Below, in pieces: positions 16,648 to 24,000 of a DNA stretch of 43,401 nucleotides (positions are counted from its first letter, which is position 1; every line of letters begins with the position of its first letter). The notes under the pieces are model-generated. The model was given only the letters and a program-made list of their open reading frames with translations, did no database searches and had not been told where the DNA came from. Source of the stretch: Enhygromyxa salina (GTDB lineage Bacteria; Myxococcota_A; Polyangia; Nannocystales; Nannocystaceae); assembly GCF_002994615.1 (NCBI RefSeq), contig NZ_PVNK01000201.1, positions 1 through 43,401 on the forward strand. The letters run 5' to 3'. A program made the position numbers and the translations under genes.

Positions 16648-17673
16648 CTATGTAGCGGCTCCTGTGGTCTCGAGCTCGTCGAGCGCCGCGCAGCGGCGGT
16701 GACCTCGACTTCGTAGCTCGCGTTCGATGAGCCCGACCGCGGCCGGGCTGTAGACGTGGCTGATCACCGTGCGGTCGTGACCGCGGGCCTTGTTGAGGAA
16801 GGCCCGGGAGTGGGCGCGGCTGCCCTTGAGGCCGAGGTGAGCGATTACTTTTCCGACCCGCATGGCCGTCATCCCGCACCAGCTCTCGGCGATCTGGGTC
16901 GGCGTCGACCAGCCGTGGGCGAGGGACTCTCGGTAGTCCTCGAGACAGCCACCGAGCGCGAGCTCGCTCGCGACGACGCGGTGGGCCGTGAGCAGATCGG
17001 GCGCGACCAGCCCGGCCTGCTCGAGGCGATCGAGGAGGCGCTCGAGCACCGCGGCCTCGAAGCAGCGTCGCTCGAACTCGAGCCGGTTGGCCGCGATCGC
17101 GGCTGCGTCGACCGACAAGATCGGCCGCTCGAGCGCGCGGGTGGCTCGCTCCCACGCGTGGAATTCGGGCACGACCTGGTCGCGCAGGTGGGCCTTGAGC
17201 CGCCGGGCGGTGGCGCTGTCGAAGCACGCGCACAGCTCGTCGATCGCCGGCGGACCGAGGAGCGTGATCGGCTTGCGATGGTGGGTGGGCGCGAGCACGA
17301 CGTGGGCGCGGTCGAGCTTGTCGAGCAGCTCGCGTCGGTCGCCGCCGACGAGCTGAACGATCGCGCCCTCGGGGCAGGACTCGAGCCAGCGCTGGGCCAG
17401 GGCCGCGAGCAGGTGGGTCGGATCCTCGACCCCGAGCGCGCCGCTGAGCTCGGTCAGGAGCCAGTAGGGTCGGTGGTCGCAGGCGACCGTGACCAGGCTC
17501 CAGCCCTCGAAGCAGCCGACGAACTCGACCGCGAGCTCGCGCTCGGTCGCGAGGCTCGGACCAGGCTCGGCGGTCGGGCTCGCTCCCCGGCCAGGCTCGG
17601 GCCCGGGGTCGGTCTCAGGATCGTCGGCGCGGGCGCGGGCCCGGGTGGCGGGGTCTGGCAATCTCAACAGCAT
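16648..17673 (-). CDS. Phage antirepressor-like protein (BRO-N plus C-terminal HTH)
   Basis: A 341-residue protein. I use ATG 17673 because GGAGG (17688-17684) sits 10 bases before it; TTG 17700 would overlap that site. After a Pro/Glu linker, residues about 50-165 follow the BRO-N pattern: HRPYWLLTELSGALGV aligns with the F-a-D-v-akaLGY strand-helix, and ITLLGPPAIDELC with RLKAHLRDQVVPEFHAW aligns with the L-r-L and f-WV-eVLP ends. Residues about 255-325 (WSTPTQIAESWCGMTAMRVG, YSPAAVGLIERELRSRG) look like a KilAC/antirepressor C-terminal HTH. It is coupled to the LuxR-type gene. No other phage gene is nearby. Assignment by pattern; moderately sure. Confidence 0.6.
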   Translation of the reverse strand: MLLRLPDPATRARARADDPETDPGPEPGRGASPTAEPGPSLATERELAVEFVGCFEGWSLVTVACDHRPYWLLTELSGALGVEDPTHLLAALAQRWLESCPEGAIVQLVGGDRRELLDKLDRAHVVLAPTHHRKPITLLGPPAIDELCACFDSATARRLKAHLRDQVVPEFHAWERATRALERPILSVDAAAIAANRLEFERRCFEAAVLERLLDRLEQAGLVAPDLLTAHRVVASELALGGCLEDYRESLAHGWSTPTQIAESWCGMTAMRVGKVIAHLGLKGSRAHSRAFLNKARGHDRTVISHVYSPAAVGLIERELRSRGHRRCAALDELETTGAAT

Positions 17674-17683
17674 GGGTCGAAAA

Positions 17684-17688
17684 CCTCC
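17684..17688 (-). promoter_or_regulatory. Shine-Dalgarno site deciding the start of the antirepressor-like gene
   Basis: GGAGG on the minus strand ends 10 bases before ATG 17673. It lies inside the longer reading frame and so argues against the TTG at 17700. Confidence 0.6.
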
Positions 17689-17700
17689 AAGCGATGTCAA

Positions 17701-17930
17701 TATGCACCCTCGACCCCCTGACGGTCATTGACCCCATTGTCACGGGGGGATCACCGACGCGAAGCGCTGTCACCGTTCGTCACCGTTCGTCACCGTTCGC
17801 CGCCTCGACCGACAGACCGCGATGTTCCCTCGTTTGGAGCTCGGCGAGGCCCACCCGCTGGTGGGGGCTCGAGCCCAGGCTAAGTGGGTGATTTCGAAGA
17901 TATCATGTAGCGATTGAATATCGCGACTGA
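17701..17930. other. Promoter region of the antirepressor-like gene
   Basis: No gene is seen. It holds many near copies of a GTCAC/GTGAC core, including GTCATTGAC (17726-17734), TTGTCACGG near 17739 and the triple repeat at 17769. These look like binding sites for a regulator, perhaps the LuxR-type or antirepressor-like protein itself. No clear -35/-10 pair could be fixed. Confidence 0.4.
17769..17798. repeat. Three tandem copies of GTCACCGTTC
   Basis: Perfect 10-base units at 17769, 17779 and 17789, one helical turn apart, 96-126 bases upstream of ATG 17673. Helical phasing suits cooperative binding by a regulator. Confidence 0.8.
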
Positions 17931-17950
17931 TTGCATGCAAGTGTTGCAAC
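17931..17950. promoter_or_regulatory. Adjacent palindromes TTGCATGCAA and GTTGCAAC
   Basis: Two perfect palindromes (17931-17940 and 17943-17950) in an AT-rich patch. The GTTGC/GCAAC half-site also occurs in the inverted repeat at 8777-8793. Possible operator; no regulator can be named. Confidence 0.35.
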
Positions 17951-17972
17951 CCGCGGCGGAAACTCGCGGGTT
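17948..17972 (+). terminator. Hairpin, possible terminator
   Basis: AACCCGCG/CGCGGGTT (17948-17955/17965-17972) with a 9-base loop followed by CTTCGTC. The T-tract is poor and no gene ends just before it, so it may be a regulatory hairpin instead. Confidence 0.3.
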
Positions 17973-17992
17973 CTTCGTCAGCGTCGGTCCGT

Positions 17993-18011
17993 CGGTGACA
18001 CCATCGGTGAC
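17993..18011. repeat. Two CGGTGAC sites, inverted relative to the GTCACCG array
   Basis: CGGTGAC at 17993-17999 and 18005-18011, starts 12 bases apart. They are the reverse complement of the core of the tandem array at 17769, about 200 bases away. Confidence 0.5.
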
Positions 18012-18129
18012 GCGGGTCCGGAACGCCGCCCTGCGGACCCGACCTCCGGGTCTGGGCTCGACTGCGCCGCTCGCGGCGCCCCCCACCCGAGCGCTGGCCG
18101 ATCGGGGGCTCGTCGCGGGACCTCGACGC

Positions 18130-18158
18130 TTGACGGGTGTTCGCCGACAGAGTAACCC
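18130..18158 (+). promoter_or_regulatory. Promoter of tRNA-Phe
   Basis: TTGACG (18130-18135), 17-base spacer, TAACCC (18153-18158), 19 bases before the mature tRNA 5' end. Good -35 and ideal spacing. Confidence 0.65.
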
Positions 18159-18177
18159 TACGCCCCCGCAGCCGAGC

Positions 18178-18250
18178 GCCCAGGTAGCTCAGTCGGTAGA
18201 GCAGGGGACTGAAAATCCCCGTGTCGGCGGTTCGATTCCGTCCCTGGGCA
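18178..18250 (+). tRNA. tRNA-Phe (GAA)
   Basis: A 73-base cloverleaf. The acceptor stem is GCCCAGG/CCTGGGC, the D-arm has AGCTCAGTCGGTAGAGC, the anticodon stem GGGGA/TCCCC encloses CTGAAAA with anticodon GAA (18211-18213), and the T-loop is GGTTCGATTCC. Discriminator base A18250 is followed by CCC, so the CCA end is not encoded and must be added by nucleotidyltransferase. It has its own promoter and terminator, so it is a single-gene unit. Confidence 0.96.
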
Positions 18251-18258
18251 CCCATTTT

Positions 18259-18291
18259 GACCCCGCAGACCTCGTCTGCGGGGTCTTTTTG
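18259..18291 (+). terminator. Terminator of tRNA-Phe
   Basis: GACCCCGCAGAC (18259-18270), loop CTC, and the exact complement (18274-18285), then TTTTTG. A textbook intrinsic terminator. Confidence 0.9.
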
Positions 18292-18632
18292 TCCTTGTCG
18301 GATGTGCCAGCCCTCGGGTTGGGATGCGTGGTGACCGCGGGCTCTCATCGAGTGCGGGTCGCAGCGACGAGCGGGAGCGAGAGGAGCTGCCGGGGATCTC
18401 GCTGCGACATGGTCGCCGTCGACGTTCAAGGCTCCGCGTCGATTCCCCCCTCAGCTGGTCTCGACCTCGTACGAGCCCGAGGGCGAGGGCGAGCGCGAGG
18501 CCGTGAGTGGCTGACCGGCGGTGGAGGACGCAGGCTCCGAGTCGACGCCTCAACCCGCGGTCTCGAGCATCTGCTCGACATCCAAGGCGGGTGCGAGCGG
18601 GTCGAGAACACGGCCTCTTCCGCCGACCGCCT
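18292..18632. other. Non-coding stretch after tRNA-Phe
   Basis: No frame here has convincing coding character and no RNA gene is seen. It may be debris from the same rearrangement that truncated the bestrophin gene to the right. Confidence 0.4.
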
Positions 18633-18850
18633 GATCTTTACGGGAACGGCTGGATCGCGATCCCGCTGACGATCCTCGTGGGCCTGAGCTTCGCGCTGAT
18701 CTCGGAGCTCGGCCGGGTGCTCGAGGATCCCTTCATGACCTTCGGGCCCGCGCTGCCGCTCGGGGCCCTGTCGAAGACGATCGAGATCAACCTGGGTCAG
18801 GATCCTGATGTGCCTGAGCTGGCGCTGAGCCCGGGCGTGCACCAGGACCC
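18633..18850 (+). pseudogene. C-terminal remnant of a bestrophin-like chloride channel gene
   Basis: This frame reads DLYGNGWIAIPLTILVGLSF, then ELGRVLEDPF, then LPLGALSKTIEINL. This is the end of bacterial bestrophin-family (RFP-TM) channels: last membrane helix, the LEDPF motif, then DLPL-A-c-TIE-nL. Only about 70 residues remain. Upstream in the same frame there is no membrane sequence and no plausible start, and no other frame holds the missing part. The frame also runs into the next gene's coding region in the wrong frame, so this is a decayed 5'-truncated fragment, not a gene. Confidence 0.7.
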
Positions 18851-18859
18851 CACGCGCCC

Positions 18860-18865
18860 TATAAT
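18860..18865 (+). promoter_or_regulatory. Candidate -10 element of the subtilase gene
   Basis: A perfect TATAAT in a very GC-rich stretch, 33 bases before ATG 18899. The -35 position reads GTGCAC, which is poor. Confidence 0.4.
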
Positions 18866-18898
18866 TCCCGCCGCTGCCCGAGCGCGGCCCCAACGTCC

Positions 18899-20821
18899 AT
18901 GCAACGAAACGCCCCCGTCGTCACACGCACTCGCCTCGCCCTCGCTGGAAGCGCCCTGTTTGGGCTCAGCTGCCTGCTCGCCTGGCAACACCGAGACGTC
19001 GACGACGGACTCCGCGCCGAAGACATCGCGCAGACCACGATCGAGCAAGAGCTCGCCGAGGGTCAGGACGGGCGCCAGCTGCTCTTGGATCTGGTCGAGC
19101 CCGAGGACGGCGAGGGCGGGTCCGAGGCCGAGCTCGAGCGCCTGGTTCGCTCGCTCGGGCTGCGCGCGGAGCCGGCCGGCTTCTACAGCGAGACCGAGCA
19201 CCTGTGGCGGGTCCATGGCAGCCCCGAGCAGCTCGCGGCGCTCCAGCGCGAGCTCGCGGATCACCCGCTGATCGAGGGCGTCGAGGCCGACGTGACCTAC
19301 TCGCTGCCAAGCGGCACGTTCAGCGTCCTCGATCAGGATCAGGTCGACGACGGGGCCGACATCGCCAAGCCCCCCCGGCCGCGCTTCGTGCCCAACGATC
19401 CGATGTACAAGCTCCAGTGGCACCTCGACGCGATCAACGTGCCCGAGGCGTGGATGCACACCCGCGGGCGCGGGGCGACCGTCGCGGTCATCGACACGGG
19501 CGTCGCCTACAAGGACCTCGAGTGGAAGAAGGTTAGCGCCAAGGCCGTGCCCGACCTCGCCGGGATCGAGTTCGTCCACGGCAAGAGCTTCGTCAGCAAC
19601 GGCCTGCCCGACGGCCTCGACGACCACGCCCACGGCACCCACGTGACCGGGACCGTGGCCCAGGCGACCGACAACGGGGTCGGCGTGGCGGGCATCGCCC
19701 ACAAGGCCAAGATCATGCCGCTCAAGGTCCTCGGCGCGACAGGGGGCGGCTCGGTCGCCGACATCGCCAACGCGATCCGCTACGCGGCCGACAACGGCGC
19801 CGACGTCATCAACATGAGCCTCGGCGGCCCGCTGCCCTCGCGCGTCATGGCCAAGGCCGTCGCCTACGCCCACGACAAGGGCGTGACGGTCGTGTGCGCG
19901 GCCGGCAACGAGAAGCGCTCGCGCGTGTCCTACCCGGCCGCCTACGAGGGCTCGGTCGCGGTCGCGGCCACGGACTACGAGGGCAAGCGCAGCTTCTACT
20001 CCAACTGGGGCAAGCAGCTCGACATCTCGGCGCCTGGCGGCGACACCCGCAGCGACAAGAACGGCGACGGCCAGCCCGACGGCGTGCTTCAAAACACGAT
20101 CGCGATCCAAGATCCCTCGCGCAACGACTACCTGTGGTTCCAGGGCACCTCGATGGCCTCGCCCCACGCGGCCGGCGTCGCCGGGATGATCGTCGCGCAG
20201 GGTGTGACCAACCCCAAGGAGGTCGAGCGGATCCTCAAGGAGACCGCCGTCCACCCCAACAAAAAGGAGTGGGACAAGGAGTACGGCGCCGGGATCATCG
20301 ACGCCGAGGCGGCCGCGATCGCGGCCCGCTCGAGCTACCGCGGCGAGCGCCTCGGCTTCGCCGGACTCCTCGGCCTCGTCGGTCTCGGCGGCCTCGGCTT
20401 CGCAGGCATCGGCGCAGCCGCGATGACCGGCAGCGCCCGCCGCCGCAAGCTCATCGCCGGCACCGGCCTCGTCGCCGGCCTCGGCCTCAGCGTGGGCGCC
20501 GTGACCATGCCCGCCGCCTACATGCTCGGCGGCCTCACGACCTGGCTGGGCTCGGGCCTGTTCCTGTCCGCGCTGCTCCCGGTCCTGCTCACGGTCGTGC
20601 TCCTGCAGATCAAGTCGCTGCGCGGCTTCCTGGCCGGCCTCAGCCTCGGCTGGGCCGCCCTCCTCGTCCACGGCGCCGTCGTCCTCCCAACCCTGATCGA
20701 GGGCGTCCCCGGCGGCGCCGGCTGGGACCGCCTGTGGCTGGCCGGAAACGCCGCCTTGTGCCTGTGGCTCGCCCATCGCGTAGGCCGCGCGGGCACCGAC
20801 TCGCCCTCCGACGCGACCTAA
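18899..20821 (+). CDS. Subtilisin-like serine protease (S8) with C-terminal membrane domain
   Basis: A 640-residue exported protease. A hydrophobic N-terminal segment (about 10-30) is followed by a pro-region to about 150. The catalytic domain spans about 165-460: Asp199 in VAVIDTG, His245 in DDHAHGTHVTG, oxyanion Asn337 in AAGN, and Ser418 in GTSMASPHAAG. A Ca-binding-like loop DKNGDGQPDG is at 386-395. From about 475 the protein is unlike ordinary subtilases: four or five Gly/Leu-rich hydrophobic segments fill the last 160 residues, so it is probably an integral membrane protease with the catalytic domain outside. Substrate unknown. Confidence 0.9.
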   Translation: MQRNAPVVTRTRLALAGSALFGLSCLLAWQHRDVDDGLRAEDIAQTTIEQELAEGQDGRQLLLDLVEPEDGEGGSEAELERLVRSLGLRAEPAGFYSETEHLWRVHGSPEQLAALQRELADHPLIEGVEADVTYSLPSGTFSVLDQDQVDDGADIAKPPRPRFVPNDPMYKLQWHLDAINVPEAWMHTRGRGATVAVIDTGVAYKDLEWKKVSAKAVPDLAGIEFVHGKSFVSNGLPDGLDDHAHGTHVTGTVAQATDNGVGVAGIAHKAKIMPLKVLGATGGGSVADIANAIRYAADNGADVINMSLGGPLPSRVMAKAVAYAHDKGVTVVCAAGNEKRSRVSYPAAYEGSVAVAATDYEGKRSFYSNWGKQLDISAPGGDTRSDKNGDGQPDGVLQNTIAIQDPSRNDYLWFQGTSMASPHAAGVAGMIVAQGVTNPKEVERILKETAVHPNKKEWDKEYGAGIIDAEAAAIAARSSYRGERLGFAGLLGLVGLGGLGFAGIGAAAMTGSARRRKLIAGTGLVAGLGLSVGAVTMPAAYMLGGLTTWLGSGLFLSALLPVLLTVVLLQIKSLRGFLAGLSLGWAALLVHGAVVLPTLIEGVPGGAGWDRLWLAGNAALCLWLAHRVGRAGTDSPSDAT

Positions 20822-20831
20822 CCCAGCGGCC

Positions 20832-20980
20832 AAGCTCATGAGCCGCTCGCGGCGAAGCTCATGAGCCGCTCGCGGCGAAGCTCATGAGCCGCTCGCGGCC
20901 AAGCTCATGAGCCGCTCGCGGCCAAGCTCATGAGCCGCTCGCGGCCAAGCTCATGAGCCGCTCGCGGCCAAGCTCATGAG
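20832..20980. repeat. 23-bp tandem array 1, about 6.5 copies
   Basis: Units AAGCTCATGAGCCGCTCGC plus GGCG or GGCC, starting at 20832 and every 23 bases to 20970. Units 1-2 end in G, later units in C. Each unit holds the perfect palindrome GCTCATGAGC and the hairpin GCCGC-TC-GCGGC. There are no spacers, so it is not a CRISPR. It lies between convergent genes. Confidence 0.9.
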
Positions 20981-21060
20981 GAGCTCGATGCCGGGCAGAT
21001 GAGGAGCTCGATGCCGGGCAGATGAGGAGCTCGATACCGGGCAGATGAGGAGCTCGATGC
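20976..21060. repeat. 23-bp tandem array 2, about 3.7 copies
   Basis: Units ATGAGGAGCTCGATGCC plus GGGCAG at 20976, 20999, 21022 and a partial one at 21045; the third has ATACC in place of ATGCC. It has the same 23-base period as array 1 and overlaps its last unit, and it ends 6 bases before the kinase stop codon. Confidence 0.9.
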
Positions 21061-21066
21061 GGCGGT

Positions 21067-24000
21067 CTAAATCGGCCGCGTTCGCACGGTGTCTTCGTCG
21101 GGCGTGCTAGCGAGCTCGGGCGTGCTCGCGGCCTCGATGAAGTTGGTCCCGATGTCGCGCTCGATCCGGGCGAGCGCGTCCTGGGCCCAGTGGACGAAGC
21201 TGATCTCGTTGGTCGAGTGGAAGTCGGCGAGCATCTCCTCGAGCTCGCGCCGGGCTCGCGGGGTCTGGCCCATCATGTGGGCGACCTCGGCGTCGAGCAG
21301 GCGCAGCTGCTGGAGCGTGACCTGGTCACCCGAGCCCTGCTGCATGCTCTGGCGCGCGGACGCGAGCTGCTCGGCGCCGTCTTCGACCTTGCCGAGGCGC
21401 GCGAGGGTGTAGCCGAGGAACCCGCGGTTGAGGTGTACGGCCTGGTCGAGGCCGAACAGCGCGGCGATGTCGATCGCCTCGTTGAAGGCCGTGGCGGCGG
21501 GCTCGAGCTGGCCGGCCCGGAGGTAGAGGTCGCCGAGGTTGTGCAGCGGGGTGTGCAACAAGCGGGGCACCTTGGCCGCGCGGATCTGGTCGATCGCCTG
21601 CTCGGTCTCGGGGATCGCCCGATCCGGATCGCCGCCGAGCACGGCGAGGAAGGCGATGCCCGACAGGTAGCTCTGACGCTGGACGACGGGCACGCGGGCG
21701 GCGATCGGCTTGCCCATCTCGTGGAGGCGCCGGGCCTCGCCGAGCTGACCCGAGAGCGACAGACAGCGCAGGCGCACGCCGATGATGTGGCAGACGTCGA
21801 CGTCGTTGGCGTCGTCGAGGTCGAGGATCGCCATGGCCTTGCGCGAGTAGGACCCGGCCTGCTCGATCTCGCCGGCCTGGAGCAGGACCTCGGCTCGGCG
21901 GTTGGAGATGCGCAGCTCGAGGACCCGGTCGCGGGCTCGCTCGGCGGCCGCGGCCGCGCGCTCGAGGCGATAGAGCGTGACCTCCATGTCGTCGAGGAAG
22001 TCGGCGGTGTAGCGATCGGCGAGCCCGAGCCAGAACAAGGACTGAGCCCGGAAGTCGCGCATCAGCTCGGCGAGCAGGATCCCGGCCTCGTAGTGGGCGG
22101 CCTCGCGGCGGGGGTCGTCGAGGGCGCCCGCGCCCTGGTTGAGCAGCAAGAGCTTGGCCTCGAGCAGGCGGGGGATCGCCGCGGTCCCGCCGTGCTGGCG
22201 CAGGCGCCGGATCAGGCGCTCGAGCACGGCCGCGCCGAGCTGGGCCTGGCCAACCGCGAACAGCCCGGCGGCGGCCTCCTCGAGGGTGTCGACGGCCTCG
22301 AGCCCTTCGCCCGCGTCGTCGAGCAGCCGGACCTTGAGGAACACGAAGTTGCTGTCGATGACCTCGAGCTCGTCGATCCGCGAGGCGAGGTCGAGGCGGG
22401 TCTCGTCGAGCGAGTCGCAGTAGCGGCGGCGCACGGCCTCGCGCACGGACTCGTGCGCGAGGGTGATCTGGCTGTTGCCCGACGACGCGTTGCGGACGAT
22501 CAGGCCCTCGCCCTCGAGCCGATCGAGCGCCCGGCGAAACCGACTCTTGCGCAGATCGCTGAGCTGCTCGAGCTGGGTCTCCTCGATCGGGGCCTCGATC
22601 AGGTAGAGGATGCTGGCGATCTCCCACGCGCTGACGCCCTGGGCGTCGAGCCGGGCCTCGGACCGCTGGGCCAGGGTCTGGTGGAGGTTCTGGGCCGCGG
22701 GCGAGTTCGAGCGGAACGACCAGTCGTCGGCGTCGCGGACGAGGATGCCCTCCTCGATCAACACGCGCAGGGTCTCGCGGAAGCTCAGGGGGTGGCCCCC
22801 GGTGAGGTTGTCGAGGGCCTTGACCAGGTCGCGGATCGCGTTCGTGTCGCCGAGCACGCCCTGGAGGACCGAGTGCATCTCACGCCGGGTGAAGGGGCGC
22901 AGGTTCCAGGTCTCGGCCAGCTGGTCGCGGGTCAAGGTCGCGAGCAGCGGGGCGAGCTTGGTGTGCGGGGTCGAGCTCGCGCACAGCAGCAGCGGGGCCT
23001 CGTTGTGATCGACCGCCCGCGTGAGCTGCTCGAAGCGCATGAACTCGGTCTGACCCCTGGCGAGCTCGGACAGGTGGAGGCAGTAGGGCCGCTCGCGGCA
23101 CGCGGCGATCAAAAATTCCATCAGGCGCCCGGCCGCGCGCTCGTCGGTCCCGCGGTCGCGGGCGAGCTGGAGCAGCTCGGCGTAGTCGGCGACGACCTTC
23201 GAGCGCTCACCGAGCGCGGTCGCGAGCTGGACGACGACCGGGCCGAACGCGCCGAGGGCCGTGCGCTCGGTCGTCCAGCACGAGCTCTCGACAAACAGCC
23301 CGCCGCCGATCTGGATCTCGCGGCGGAGCTCGTCGAGCAGGCGGCTCTTGCCCATGCCCTCGGGCGCCTCGATGATGATCGTGCGGATCAGCCGGTTCCT
23401 GCCCCGGGTCCGGCTGCTCTCGGCCGAGTCCTCGGGCAGGAGCACGTCGGTCGCCCGGGTCAGGAGCAGATCGAGGTAGCTCTGACGATCGGCGAAGGGC
23501 AGGTGCTCGACGAACACCCGCGCGAAGTCAGCCCGGTCGACCTTGCTGTCTTGGCGCTCGCGGATGTGCGAGGGCTCGCGGCGCAGGAGCTCGAGCACGA
23601 TGCTGCGGGCGCTCTGGGGCCGGCGCTCGGGATCGGGGTGGAGCATCCGGCCGATCAGCTCGGCGACGACCGGGCCCGACTGCTTGAGCAGGGCCCCGGC
23701 GAGCTCGGGCCGCCAGTCCTTCTGGGCGCGCAGGGCCTCCTCGAAGTCGCGCGACGGGAAGGGCTTGCTGCCGCGGATCGCCGCGTACATCGTCGCGGCG
23801 AGGGAGTAGATGTCTGAGCGGCTGTCGGTCTTCTCGCCGCGGATCTTTTCGGGCGCGGAGAAACCTGGCGTCCCGATCACGGTTTCGTCGTCGTCTTCGT
23901 CTTCTTCTTCGTCGCCCTCGCCTTGGGCCCGCTTCTTCTCGCCGTCGGGTCCCTTGCGCAGGACGCGGGCGAGGCCAAAGTCGATCAGCTTGGCCTGAGC

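Noticed and set aside
17769..17798. Replication iterons
   Set aside because: Only three 10-base units, no initiator gene, and placement upstream of a regulator gene; operator sites are more likely.
18178..18250. Attachment site of an integrated element at tRNA-Phe
   Set aside because: No second copy of the tRNA 3' end and no integrase were found in the window; only the channel-gene scrap hints at a past event.
17770..18429. Minus-strand frame of 219 codons across tRNA-Phe
   Set aside because: It reads antisense through the tRNA (the familiar GRNRTADTGIFSPLLYRLSY artefact) and its terminator; no coding character.
20832..21060. Possible CRISPR array
   Set aside because: Units are directly joined with no variable spacers and there are no cas genes.
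21190..23817. Plus-strand frame of 875 codons
   Set aside because: Antisense shadow of the large kinase, which has complete motifs.
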